Shown: positions 43,477 through 52,007 of the stretch, piece after piece
Numbering within the stretch: the stretch's first letter is position 1
Layout of the letters: each line of letters starts with the position of its first letter
Assembly: GCF_011761985.1 (NCBI RefSeq)
Contig: NZ_JAASQT010000002.1
Location: 310,001-374,000, forward strand
Length of the DNA: 64,000 bases
From: Brevundimonas terrae
GTDB lineage: Bacteria > Pseudomonadota > Alphaproteobacteria > Caulobacterales > Caulobacteraceae
Reading direction: 5' to 3'
Notes under the pieces: generated by a model
Databases searched by the model: none
Told to the model about the DNA's origin: nothing
The model's input: the letters and a program-made list of their open reading frames with translations, nothing else
Translations under genes and position numbers: made by a program

Positions 43477-43973
43477 GCCATGATGACGCGCATTAGCAGT
43501 CCTGCAAAATAGAGACCGACGCCAAATGCCAGATGGGAAACCAGACTGCGCCAACGCGCGACGTTGGGGTCCGGTGTTTTGCGGGCTGCTACTCCGGCCC
43601 CCATGGCGGGCTGAAGGATAAAATAGGGGGCCGCCACGGTTGCAGCGCCAAAGAGTATGGCGGGCCAGATCGTCGGGGCCAGTCGCCAGTTCTCGCCGGT
43701 TAGGGATGTGAACACCACGGCAAATATAATCCCGATACCATAATGGGCCATCCAGCCGATCAGGGCCTCGCCGCGAACAGGGGCCGCTCGGCCTATGGAG
43801 GCATGGATGAAATGGCCGTTGCGCATATGGCCCAGCCATCGGCCAACAAGAGCAAAATCAAGCGACGGGATGTTGAAGAGCCGTTTTCGGACCAACGCCC
43901 ACAGGTCCATAAAGGCTGTGGCTATAAGCCCGATGGCGAATGTGTATGTCAGGAATTCGATAGCAGGCTTCAT
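43473..43973 (-). CDS. DUF2938 family membrane protein
   Basis: About 166 residues with four hydrophobic segments. GWMAHYGIGIIFAVVF and NGHFIHASIGRAAPV match the DUF2938 pattern. Function is unknown. The start is unclear: ATG 43973 (MKPAIEFL) has GGAAAA upstream; ATG at 43985 and 43994 are in frame, but the predicted transcription start near 44001 leaves almost no leader for the latter. It is divergent from a MerR regulator, whose promoter-spacing site lies between, so it is probably the regulator's target. Confidence 0.8.
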   Translation of the reverse strand: MKPAIEFLTYTFAIGLIATAFMDLWALVRKRLFNIPSLDFALVGRWLGHMRNGHFIHASIGRAAPVRGEALIGWMAHYGIGIIFAVVFTSLTGENWRLAPTIWPAILFGAATVAAPYFILQPAMGAGVAARKTPDPNVARWRSLVSHLAFGVGLYFAGLLMRVIMA

Positions 43974-44007
43974 AAAATTTTCCATTGGTCGCAATGAAGT
44001 AGAGCCG

Positions 44008-44038
44008 GTGCTACCAGTTCAAGTGAACTTGAGGTCAA
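44008..44038 (-). promoter_or_regulatory. MerR-type promoter with 19-bp spacer
   Basis: Minus-strand -35 TTGACC (44038-44033) and -10 TAGCAC (44013-44008) are 19 bp apart, the long spacing MerR proteins correct by twisting DNA. The spacer holds the dyad TCAAGT-GA-ACTTGA (44019-44032), very like a SoxR box. It drives the DUF2938 gene and overlaps the merR upstream region. Confidence 0.7.
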
Positions 44039-44047
44039 GCGTGAAAA

Positions 44048-44461
44048 ATGGACATTGCCGAACTATCGCGCCGCTCTGGACTGCCTGCATCCACACTGCG
44101 GTATTACGAGGAAAAAGGCCTGATCGCTTCGGCCGGGCGGCATGGCTTGCGGCGTATTTTTGATGATGCGGTCATGCAGAAGCTCGCACTGATCGCTCTG
44201 GCACGACAGGCTGGTTTCTCGCTGAACGAAATTGCGGGCATGTTCGATGCGACAGGACAGGCCATGATTGACCGCACGCAATTGCACGCCAAGGCCGATG
44301 AGCTGGACATGTCTATTCGCCGCTTGAGTGCCATGCGGGACGGATTGCGCCATGCCGCACAATGTCCTGCGCCCAGCCACGTCGAATGTCCCGAGTTCCA
44401 GAAACTGATGCAGGCGGCATTGGCGGGGCCGCGTGTTCGCACAACGCCTGTGCCGAAATAG
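44048..44461 (+). CDS. MerR family transcriptional regulator
   Basis: A 137-residue MerR protein. The N-terminal HTH is typical (MDIAELSRRSGLPASTLRYYEEKGLI), followed by the second wing helix (AVMQKLALIALARQAGFSLNEI) and a dimerising coiled coil. The C-terminal part has two cysteines (AAQCPAPSHVECPEF), possibly a metal or redox site, but without the CxxC/C-x8-C sets of SoxR or MerR proper. It is divergent from DUF2938 with a 19-bp-spaced promoter and dyad between. Confidence 0.9.
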   Translation: MDIAELSRRSGLPASTLRYYEEKGLIASAGRHGLRRIFDDAVMQKLALIALARQAGFSLNEIAGMFDATGQAMIDRTQLHAKADELDMSIRRLSAMRDGLRHAAQCPAPSHVECPEFQKLMQAALAGPRVRTTPVPK

Positions 44462-44466
44462 ACGGA

Positions 44467-45027
44467 TCAGGGTTTAGGGCGGAAGGCCTCGATGGCGTCC
44501 AGTGCCTGTTTGAGGGTGCGGTCCGTTCCGGTCAGCGACAGGCCGATATCGCCACCGGTCAGGCTCCGGTTCAGGCTGTCGATAGAGCGTCGCCATGACT
44601 TGCGTTCAAAACGCGATGGGTCATGCAGCTTGATGATCAGCGACTTTTGTCCGCGATGGGACCATGTGGTGATGGCGGCAATCTGCGCCCATGCAATCGG
44701 GTGCTCGCTATAGGACGGGACTGTGATCCCCATACGGTTGATCCGCAGATGGTCCGCAGGATTGGTCAGGCGGATGGCCCCGATGATAGCCATCCCGCCG
44801 AAAAGGATGATGCAGGCCCAACCCATCGGCACAATCAACCAATCGGGATAGCGAGACGTCGAGGCGGGTAGGGGATAGATCGTCAGGTCGGTGGCATTGC
44901 CGGGCGGCGGTGTGGCGGGCTGGTCCAGAATGCCCGCCATCATCACGCCGATGGCCACAAAGCCCAGCGCGATCAGAATTCCCAGAACCACTTTGAACGG
45001 CTGGGTACGGGCAACAAATTCGCTCAT
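44467..45027 (-). CDS. Membrane protein, STM3941-like
   Basis: A 186-residue protein with two transmembrane helices (about 12-32 and 66-86) and a C-terminal soluble part containing LRINRMGITVPSYS and IAWAQIAAI, a layout like the STM3941 family (a PH-like domain on two helices). No function is known. It lies 1 bp after the CoA-transferase gene on the same strand (45029), so they share a transcript, though no functional link is clear. The assignment is tentative. Confidence 0.6.
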   Translation of the reverse strand: MSEFVARTQPFKVVLGILIALGFVAIGVMMAGILDQPATPPPGNATDLTIYPLPASTSRYPDWLIVPMGWACIILFGGMAIIGAIRLTNPADHLRINRMGITVPSYSEHPIAWAQIAAITTWSHRGQKSLIIKLHDPSRFERKSWRRSIDSLNRSLTGGDIGLSLTGTDRTLKQALDAIEAFRPKP

Positions 45028-45028
45028 C

Positions 45029-46240
45029 TTAAGGTTTCAGCTTGCCCAGCACATCCGCATTGTTGGCCCCCAAGGCAGGCGGCGGGCGGTCATAGCGCAC
45101 AGGCGTTTTCGACATGCGGATCGGCGAGGCGACGGTTTTAACGGGGGCGCTCAGGTCGTCGCGGGTTTGTTCGACGGTCAGGCCGCGATGGAGGGCTTGG
45201 GGTTCGTCAAACACCTGATCGATGTGATTGATCGGGCCGCAGGGGACGCCGTGATCTTCCAGTAGCTTCATCAGTCCCGCCATGGTGTGACGGACAGTCA
45301 GGTCTTTCAGGCGCGGGGCCAGATCATCGCGGTTGGCGACGCGGTCGGCATTACGGGCAAAGCGTTCATCATGGCCCATATCGGGCTGGCCCAGTGCCTC
45401 GCACAGTTTACGGAACTGGCCGTCATTGCCGACGGCGATGATGACCATGCCGTCCGAGCAGGGGAAGGGTTGATAGGGCGCAAGGTTGGGATGGGCATTG
45501 CCCATGCGCGTCGGAGCCTTGCCGGAAACGAAATAGTTGGTGGCCTGATTGGCCAGCATGGCCGCCTGAACATCGAACAGGGCGATGTCGATATGCTGGC
45601 CCTCGCCACTGGCGCGCGCATGCCAAAGGGCGGCCAGAATGGCATTGGAGGCATAGAGGCCGGTGAACAGGTCCACGACCGCCACGCCGACCTTCATGGG
45701 TTCGGCACCGTCGGCACCGTCCGGCTGGCCGGTGATGGACATCAGCCCGCCCATGGCCTGGATCATATAGTCATAGCCCGCGCGGTGGGCGTCCGGCCCT
45801 GTCTGGCCAAAGCCGGTGATCGAGCAATAGACCAGACGCGGATTGAGGGCCGACAGGCTGGCATAGTCCAGACCATATTTGGCCAGACCGCCGACCTTGA
45901 AATTCTCGACCACGATATCGGCATCGGCCGCCAGTTTGCGGATGGCGTCGGCCCCTTCAGGCGAAGCCATGTCCAGCTCGACGGATTTCTTGCCGCGATT
46001 GGCGCACATGAAATAGGCAGCGTCGCTGCGTGATCCATCGGTGGCGGTGGTGAAGGGCGGGCCCCATTGGCGGGTATCGTCACCGACGCCGGGACGCTCC
46101 ACCTTGATAACCTCGGCCCCCATATCGGCCAGTGTCTGTGTGGCCCATGGTCCGGCCAGAACGCGTGACAGGTCCAGAACCTTGATACCCGCAAGCGGGC
46201 CAGCCAAAAGCGGATTCGGGGCAGAGCGATCAGTGGTCAT
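45029..46240 (-). CDS. Class III (CaiB/BaiF) CoA-transferase
   Basis: A 403-residue formyl-CoA-transferase-family enzyme that moves CoA between carboxylic acids by a ping-pong route through an aspartyl-CoA. The start is clear from GIKVLDLSRVLAGPWATQTLADMGAEVIKVE. The catalytic Asp lies in GYDYMIQAMGG, and GGLMSITG and DLFTGLYASNAIL are also typical. The frame runs 72 codons upstream, but ATG 46240 (MTTDRSAPN) gives the family's length. Substrates are unknown; carnitine, oxalate and bile acid enzymes share this fold. Confidence 0.92.
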   Translation of the reverse strand: MTTDRSAPNPLLAGPLAGIKVLDLSRVLAGPWATQTLADMGAEVIKVERPGVGDDTRQWGPPFTTATDGSRSDAAYFMCANRGKKSVELDMASPEGADAIRKLAADADIVVENFKVGGLAKYGLDYASLSALNPRLVYCSITGFGQTGPDAHRAGYDYMIQAMGGLMSITGQPDGADGAEPMKVGVAVVDLFTGLYASNAILAALWHARASGEGQHIDIALFDVQAAMLANQATNYFVSGKAPTRMGNAHPNLAPYQPFPCSDGMVIIAVGNDGQFRKLCEALGQPDMGHDERFARNADRVANRDDLAPRLKDLTVRHTMAGLMKLLEDHGVPCGPINHIDQVFDEPQALHRGLTVEQTRDDLSAPVKTVASPIRMSKTPVRYDRPPPALGANNADVLGKLKP

Positions 46241-46633
46241 TCGCTTTAGATAGCAACACACTGCGGGGCTGTCGCCTTGATGCGCGGGTGCAAAACGGTG
46301 TTCGACCTTGGTCTGGCTGTTTTTACGGCATTTTGCGTATATTATCACCGTTAACACATCGGCTTGTTGAGGCGTTTCCTCCCCCCTCAGTGCCGAAACG
46401 ATAGCGGACGCGTAACTGTCCGCCGCGCGACATCCTCCCCTCCGTGTTGCGCACACGTTTCGCCTTATGCCTGAACAGGTCGATGTGACTGTTTTTGTTC
46501 GCTTTGTGTGTAACCCGTTGTGGGGTCAGTGCCGCGAGTAAGGCTGCTGGACCGCAACGCCCTATTTTGGTCATCTTGTATTAGCAAGAATACCACTGAT
46601 GGCTTGACCTGCGAACAGCATGTTAGGCCATTT

Positions 46634-46674
46634 TAGTAAGCGTATCAGTAAGCGTAAGCGTACCAGTAAGCGTT
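46634..46674. repeat. Short direct repeats AGTAAGCGT
   Basis: Three copies of AGTAAGCGT with varying 3-9 base spacers and one extra AAGCGTA. The tract ends 6 bp before the orphan terminator. It is too short and irregular for CRISPR. Confidence 0.7.
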
Positions 46675-46680
46675 GTACCC

Positions 46681-46714
46681 AAAAAGGCGGCAAGTTTTCT
46701 TGCCGCCTTTTTTC
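46681..46714. terminator. Orphan rho-independent terminator
   Basis: AAAAAGGCGGCAAG (46681-46694), loop TTTT, CTTGCCGCCTTTTTT (46699-46713). It is symmetrical and could work on both strands. The nearest gene start in either direction faces away. Confidence 0.88.
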
Positions 46715-46810
46715 GTGTATTTTTCCCGCCTGCATGCCGCAAATTCTGAATCGGGCATGGATCACTGTGGCAGACCATGCAACCGTGACAATAAATGGAG
46801 CGGGGCGCAT

Positions 46811-47653
46811 ATGACTGATCATAATACAGCGCCGGACAGGGCCGGATCGCGCACAGAATCACGGCTTCGTGGCGCTTCGTCCGATGGCAGCAATCGGGCT
46901 ATTCCTGTCTATCATCAACTGCGTTCCATTCTGCGCCAGCAGATCAAGGACGGCTTGTTCGCGATGGGTAAGGCGATGCCTTCGGAAATGCAGTTGTCGT
47001 CCTGTTACGGGGTGTCGCGGGTCACGGTGCGTCGTGCGCTGGAAATGCTGGAGAGCGAAGGTCTGATCGTGCGCCGCCATGGCGTCGGCACCTTTGTCGC
47101 CTCGGATCAGGCGCAGGTGCAAAAACCCGCTGGCCCGACCGTTTCCGGCCTTGTCGAAAACCTGATCTCGATGGGGATGACGACCACGGCGGAACTGCTG
47201 GAGTTCAGCGCCGATATGGCCCCGCCCGCGCGTGTGCTTCAGGCCCTGGGCCTACAGCATGATGACACGGTGCTGCGTCTGGTGCGGTTGCGCCGACACC
47301 AGAACCTGCCGCTTTCTGTTTCTACGGTTTATCTGCCGCATAGTGTATCGCATCTGGCCGCCGAGCATCTGCTGGATGATCGGCCTGTGATCCGTATGCT
47401 GGAGGAGGGCGGGGTGCGCCCGCACCGAGCCGAGCAGACCCTCAGCGCGGTTCCCGCAGACGATCAGGTCGCCAACTGGCTGGGTCTGGCGGTGTCATCG
47501 CCGGTGATCCGTTTGCGCCGGACCATACTGAACGACAAGGGCGAGCCGCTGGAGCACTATATCGGGCTCTATAATCCCGATCACTATGAATACCACATGA
47601 TGCTGACCCGCGATAACAGCTCGTCCCAGCCCCAGTGGCGCCACATCGGGTAG
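46811..47653 (+). CDS. GntR family (HutC/UTRA) transcriptional regulator
   Basis: A 280-residue repressor. The winged helix-turn-helix at residues about 35-100 is textbook (AIPVYHQLRSILRQQIKDGL, MPSEMQLSSCYGVSRVTVRR, GLIVRRHGVGTFV). The UTRA effector domain follows (SVSTVYLPHSV...EHYIGLYNPDHYEYHMML). The start is ATG 46811 after GGAGCGGGG; the upstream frame to 46673 overlaps the orphan terminator. HutC-like regulators respond to small molecules such as urocanate, but the ligand here is unknown. It lies 106 bp before the M14 peptidase gene. Confidence 0.92.
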   Translation: MTDHNTAPDRAGSRTESRLRGASSDGSNRAIPVYHQLRSILRQQIKDGLFAMGKAMPSEMQLSSCYGVSRVTVRRALEMLESEGLIVRRHGVGTFVASDQAQVQKPAGPTVSGLVENLISMGMTTTAELLEFSADMAPPARVLQALGLQHDDTVLRLVRLRRHQNLPLSVSTVYLPHSVSHLAAEHLLDDRPVIRMLEEGGVRPHRAEQTLSAVPADDQVANWLGLAVSSPVIRLRRTILNDKGEPLEHYIGLYNPDHYEYHMMLTRDNSSSQPQWRHIG

Positions 47654-47759
47654 CTTGTTTTAGACCCCGTACATTCGGTCTTGCACATAGCCACGAATGG
47701 CGATGAAACTCCGCGCCGGAGCATCAGCCTGTTCGGGACTGATGATGTAAGGGGTGATT

Positions 47760-50564
47760 ATGCGTTCATCGGTTCGTGCGACCGCACTTTCGGCGGTTCT
47801 TCTGGCTACGACTTTTCTGACGGCTCCGGCTGTTGTGGCCCAAACGGCTGAGGCCGTTGCGGCGGCTGTGCCGTCGGATGTCATTACACCGGCGGTGGCG
47901 GGAGTAACGGCGCCAAAGGACTTCTTCGCGCAGGAACCGGGCACGGACTATTATCTGGCCAATTATGACCAGTACGAAGCCTATCTGAAGCGCCTGTCCG
48001 AACAGTCGGACCGCATCAAGCTGGAAAGCTTTGGCACGACCGAGGAAGGCCGCACCCAGTGGATGGGGATCGTGTCTTCTCCGGCCAATCTGGCCAATCT
48101 CGAGCGCTATCAGGAGATCGCCCGCAAACTGGCCAAGGCCGAGGGCGTATCCGAAGACGAAGCCCGCCAACTGGCCGCCGAGGGCAAGGCCGTGGTGTGG
48201 ATCGATGCCGGACTGCATGCCACCGAAACCGTAACGCCTCAGGCGCAGGTCCATGTGCTTTATCGTCTGCTGACAGGGCAGGATACCGAGACGCTGCGGA
48301 CGCTGGACGACACCATCCTGATCTTCGGCCATGTGAACCCTGACGGGCATCAGTTGGTGGCCGACTGGTATATGCGTAATCCGGACCCGCAGGCGCGGTC
48401 GTTCCGCGATATTCCGCGCCTGTACCAGAAATATACTGGCCACGATAACAACCGCGACTCCTTCATGGTGACGCAGGCCGAGACGCGAAACGCCAACCGT
48501 ATCCACTATCGCGAATGGTTCCCGCAGATCGTCTTCAACCAGCACCAGACCGGCCCGCGCGGCATGGTGGTGTTCATTCCGCCGTTCCGCGACCCGTTCA
48601 ACTATAATTTCGACCCGCTGGTGATGACCACCACGACCGAGGTCGGCACCATCATGCACAGCCGCCTGATCTCGGAAGGCAAGGCCGGTTCGGGCATGGA
48701 TTCAGCGGCCAACTATTCGACCTGGCACAATGGCATGTACCGCTCGACGCCGTACTTCCATAACGCCGTGGGCATCCTGACCGAGATCATCGGCGGGCCG
48801 GTGCCGGAACAGATCCCGCTGCTGCCGGATGTGCAACTGGCCAGCAATGACAAGCCCATGCCGATCGCGCCGCGTCTGTGGCACTTGCGCGATAGCGTTG
48901 AGTACCAGTGGACCATGAACCGCGCGGTCATCGACTATGCCTCGCGCAACAAGGAACGTCTGCTGTTCAATATCTGGCGCATGGGGATGAACGGCATCGA
49001 GCGTGGCCAGCGCGATAGCTGGCGCATGACGCCGACCATGGTGGATTCCATGAAGGCAGCGGCGACCGAAACCACGCGCGGTGCGGTGGATGCGTCGCTG
49101 TTGGATACGGTGGTGCGTACTGCCGAGAACCGCGAGCCGCGCGCCTTTGTGATCCGCCCTGACGACCAGCGCGATCTTCCGGCCTCGGTGGCCTTCCTGA
49201 ACACGCTGATCCGCAACGGTGTGGACGTCGAGGTGGCCGACAAGCCGTTTACCGCCGATGGTGTCCGCTATCCGGCAGGGTCCTATATTGTCCGCACGGC
49301 GCAGGCCTATCGCCCGCATGTGATGGATATGTTCACGAAGCAGGACCACCCCCACAACACCGAATACCCCGGTGGTCCGCCCAAGCTGCCCTATGACATG
49401 GCGGGCTATACACTGGCCCTGCAGATGGGGGTCAATTTCGACGCCATCACGGGTGATTTTGCCGCGACGGGCGTGCGCGCCGAGGATGATCTGGTGGCAC
49501 CCGCTGGCCGCGTGATCGGTTCGGGGCGTGCGGGTTATGTGATCGGCCACGAGGCCAATAACAGCTTCATCCTGACCAACCGTCTGCTGGCGGCGGGTAT
49601 CAAGCCGGAATGGATCGGCCAGTCGGTGCGGGCGGGATCGGAAACCTTGCAGGCGGGGGCTATCTGGGTGCCTGCCTCGGCCGAGGCCACACGCATTGTG
49701 CGCGAGGCCGTCGGCCCGCTGGGCATTGATGCCCATGCCGTGTCGCGCCGTCCCGTTGGCGAGGCGCTGGCGCTCAAGCCTGTCCGTATCGGTCTGGTGG
49801 ATCGTTATGGCGGGGTGATGTCGTCGGGCTGGACCCGTTGGCTGCTGGAGCAATACGAGTTCCCGTTCGAGGTGGTCTATCCGCAGGCGCTGGATCAGGG
49901 CGATCTGAACGCCAAGTATGACGTGCTGGTCTTCACCGATGGCACTACGCCTGCGCTGAACGCAGCGGGCTATCGCCGTACCTCGGGCGGCGGACAGCCG
50001 AGCGCGGACAGCATTCCTGCGGAATACCGTGACTGGCTGGGGGATATCAGCGCCGATGTGACCGTGCCGCGTCTGAAGGCCTTTGCCGAGGCGGGTGGCA
50101 CGGTGCTGACCATCGGCAATGCCAACCGTCTGGCCAGCCTGTTGGGTGCACCGATCGAGCCGGCTCTGGTCAAGACCGAGAATGGTCAGGTGACGACCCT
50201 GACAACCAGCGAGTTCTTCCTGCCAGGGTCGATCCTGACGGCGGCGGTCGAGCCGTCGAACCCGCTGGCCTATGGCATGGCCGCGTCCTCGGATGTGTTC
50301 TTCAGCAATGGCCAGACCTTCCGCCTGACAGGCGACAATGCCCGTTCGGTGGTGCGCTTCGATACCGACACGCCGCTGCGTAGTGGCTGGGCGCAGCATC
50401 AGGAAAGGCTGAAGGATACGAGCGCCGTCGTGGATATCGATATGGGCGAGGGCAAGCTGTTCGTTTATGGCGCAGAGGTGATCCAACGCGCACAGCCGCA
50501 TGGAACATTCCGACTGTTCTTCAATGGCTTGTTGTACGGTCCTGCCAGTTCGTCACAAGAATAA
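47760..50564 (+). CDS. Secreted M14 zinc carboxypeptidase
   Basis: A 934-residue secreted metallopeptidase. The signal peptide ends at VVAQ (about residue 28). The M14 domain has the zinc pair H153-A-T-E156 (GLHATETV) and the later NPDGHQLVADW and FNQHQTGPRGM segments that carry the third ligand and substrate contacts. Residues about 430-930 contain a further domain of glutamine-amidotransferase-like fold (KPVRIGLVDRYGGVMSSGW, VLVFTDGTTP), common in large M14 proteins of this type. ATG 47760 is preferred to GTG 47754 because AAGGGGTG lies at the right distance. A terminator follows. Confidence 0.88.
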   Translation: MRSSVRATALSAVLLATTFLTAPAVVAQTAEAVAAAVPSDVITPAVAGVTAPKDFFAQEPGTDYYLANYDQYEAYLKRLSEQSDRIKLESFGTTEEGRTQWMGIVSSPANLANLERYQEIARKLAKAEGVSEDEARQLAAEGKAVVWIDAGLHATETVTPQAQVHVLYRLLTGQDTETLRTLDDTILIFGHVNPDGHQLVADWYMRNPDPQARSFRDIPRLYQKYTGHDNNRDSFMVTQAETRNANRIHYREWFPQIVFNQHQTGPRGMVVFIPPFRDPFNYNFDPLVMTTTTEVGTIMHSRLISEGKAGSGMDSAANYSTWHNGMYRSTPYFHNAVGILTEIIGGPVPEQIPLLPDVQLASNDKPMPIAPRLWHLRDSVEYQWTMNRAVIDYASRNKERLLFNIWRMGMNGIERGQRDSWRMTPTMVDSMKAAATETTRGAVDASLLDTVVRTAENREPRAFVIRPDDQRDLPASVAFLNTLIRNGVDVEVADKPFTADGVRYPAGSYIVRTAQAYRPHVMDMFTKQDHPHNTEYPGGPPKLPYDMAGYTLALQMGVNFDAITGDFAATGVRAEDDLVAPAGRVIGSGRAGYVIGHEANNSFILTNRLLAAGIKPEWIGQSVRAGSETLQAGAIWVPASAEATRIVREAVGPLGIDAHAVSRRPVGEALALKPVRIGLVDRYGGVMSSGWTRWLLEQYEFPFEVVYPQALDQGDLNAKYDVLVFTDGTTPALNAAGYRRTSGGGQPSADSIPAEYRDWLGDISADVTVPRLKAFAEAGGTVLTIGNANRLASLLGAPIEPALVKTENGQVTTLTTSEFFLPGSILTAAVEPSNPLAYGMAASSDVFFSNGQTFRLTGDNARSVVRFDTDTPLRSGWAQHQERLKDTSAVVDIDMGEGKLFVYGAEVIQRAQPHGTFRLFFNGLLYGPASSSQE

Positions 50565-50593
50565 ACGCTTCAGGCAATACTACGAAACCGGTG

Positions 50594-50625
50594 AAAGGGG
50601 GCTGCAAACGCGGCCCCCTTTTTGG
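50594..50625 (+). terminator. Terminator after the M14 peptidase gene
   Basis: AAGGGGGC (50595-50602) pairs with GCCCCCTT (50613-50620), followed by TTT. Confidence 0.8.
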
Positions 50626-50710
50626 TCGCCGTCACCTTGCTGTGATTGATGCTTGCGTTATGAGACTGACTATCGCAGTCTGATCCCAACACAACAGGGA
50701 GACGTGTCCG

Positions 50711-51931
50711 GTGGTCTATGTTCTGGGCGGTTGGCAGAGTGATTTTGCACGTAACTGGGCGCGCGACGGCGTGGAAATCGCCGACGCCTTTGCCGATACA
50801 CTGAACCACGGATTGCAAGCGACGGGCCTTGATCCGCACGAGATCGAGACCGGCCATGTCGGTAATTTCGTTGGCGAGTTGTTCTGTAATCAGGGCCTGT
50901 TGGGCGGTCTTTTTGCACAGACCCACAAGGGGTTTGACGGCATGCCGACCTCGCGCCACGAAGGCGCCTGTGCATCGGGATCGCTGGCTATCCTTGCCGC
51001 CATGGCCGAGATCGAGGCGGGGCGCTATGATACGGCCTGCGTGCTGGGCATCGAGATGATGCGAAATGTACCGGGCGAGATCGCAGCCCAGCATCTGGGG
51101 GCGGCGGCTTGGTCAGGCCACGAATTTACCGATGCCCGCTATCTGTGGCCGCGTGCATTTTCGGACATTGGCGAGGCCTATCAGGAGCGGTTCGGCCTGA
51201 AATACGAGCATCTGGGACGTATTGCCGAGATCAACTATGCCAATGGTCGCCGCAACCCCAATGCCCAGACCCGCAAATGGGAATTCACAGCCGAGAGCTT
51301 TATGGCAGACGAAGAGGCCAATCCGGTCATCGAGGGCCTGACCCGTCGTCAGGACTGCGGTCAGATCACGGATGGTTCGGCAGTGGTGTTCCTCGCCTCG
51401 GAGCGGGCGGCGGCTGACTATGCCAAGAAGTGCGGCCTAAAACTGGAAGACCTGCCGCGTATCAAGGGGTGGGGCCATACGGGGGCGGCGCTTTCGCTGA
51501 AAACCAAGCTTGACGCCTCGGCGGGCGGGGGCTGGGTGTTCCCGCATGTGAAGAAGGCGGGCGAGGATGCGCGCCGCCGCGCCGGCATTGCCGATGTGTG
51601 GGGGATTGATGCCGTGGAAACCCACGACTGCTTCACCACCACCGAATACATGGCCATCGAGCATCTGGGCCTGACAGGGGCAGGCGAGGCGTGGAAAGCC
51701 ATCGAAGACGGCACTATCGATTTTGACGGCAAGCTGCCCTTCAACCCTTCGGGCGGTCTGATCGGTCTGGGCCATCCGGTCGGCGCAACGGGTGTTCGTA
51801 TGGTGCTGGATGCAGCCCGTCAGGTCACCGGCAAGGCGGCAGACTATCAGGTTGAGGGTGCCAAAAACGTCCAGACCCTGAACATCGGGGGCTCGACCAC
51901 CACCACGGTCAGCTTTGTCGTCGGCACATAA
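50711..51931 (+). CDS. SCP-x/acetyl-CoA acetyltransferase-like thiolase
   Basis: A 406-residue thiolase-superfamily enzyme. The nucleophilic cysteine is in SRHEGACASGSLAI near residue 90. The second active region is GGLIGLGHPVGATGVRM near residue 350, with histidine. The cysteine typical of biosynthetic thiolases at the end is replaced by NIGGSTTTTVSF. This places it in the SCP-x/thiolase-like group rather than classical PhaA. It may cleave or form beta-ketoacyl-CoA esters. It starts with GTG; GGGAG stands a little far upstream. It stands alone. Confidence 0.85.
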   Translation: MVYVLGGWQSDFARNWARDGVEIADAFADTLNHGLQATGLDPHEIETGHVGNFVGELFCNQGLLGGLFAQTHKGFDGMPTSRHEGACASGSLAILAAMAEIEAGRYDTACVLGIEMMRNVPGEIAAQHLGAAAWSGHEFTDARYLWPRAFSDIGEAYQERFGLKYEHLGRIAEINYANGRRNPNAQTRKWEFTAESFMADEEANPVIEGLTRRQDCGQITDGSAVVFLASERAAADYAKKCGLKLEDLPRIKGWGHTGAALSLKTKLDASAGGGWVFPHVKKAGEDARRRAGIADVWGIDAVETHDCFTTTEYMAIEHLGLTGAGEAWKAIEDGTIDFDGKLPFNPSGGLIGLGHPVGATGVRMVLDAARQVTGKAADYQVEGAKNVQTLNIGGSTTTTVSFVVGT

Positions 51932-52007
51932 GGTTCTTTATACAACAGATTGAATTCAAACACTATCGATGCGGCTCGATCAACGAGGCTGTACGCGGCG
52001 GCGCCGA

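Larger units (their letters stand above)
46241..46810. other. 570-bp intergenic region with a repeat tract and orphan terminator
   Basis: Between a divergent CoA-transferase and GntR gene. No convincing ORF. It contains three AGTAAGCGT repeats (46634-46674) followed at once by a strong hairpin with T-run (46681-46713). Nothing protein-coding feeds the hairpin on either strand, so a small RNA gene here is possible. A TTAACAC segment near 46351 is not a complete CtrA box. Confidence 0.6.

Noticed and set aside
46241-46456. 72-codon N-terminal extension of the CoA-transferase frame
   Set aside because: The family begins at GIKVLDLSRVLAGPW close after ATG 46240, and the upstream part looks non-coding.
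46634-46674. AGTAAGCGT repeats as a small CRISPR array or replication iterons
   Set aside because: Units are 9 bp with irregular 3-9 bp spacing and there are no cas or replication genes nearby.
46673-46810. N-terminal extension of the GntR regulator frame
   Set aside because: It overlaps the orphan terminator hairpin and has no ribosome site; ATG 46811 has one.
48702-50501. 599-codon minus-strand frame opposite the M14 peptidase
   Set aside because: Antisense shadow with no motif; the plus-strand gene is well supported.
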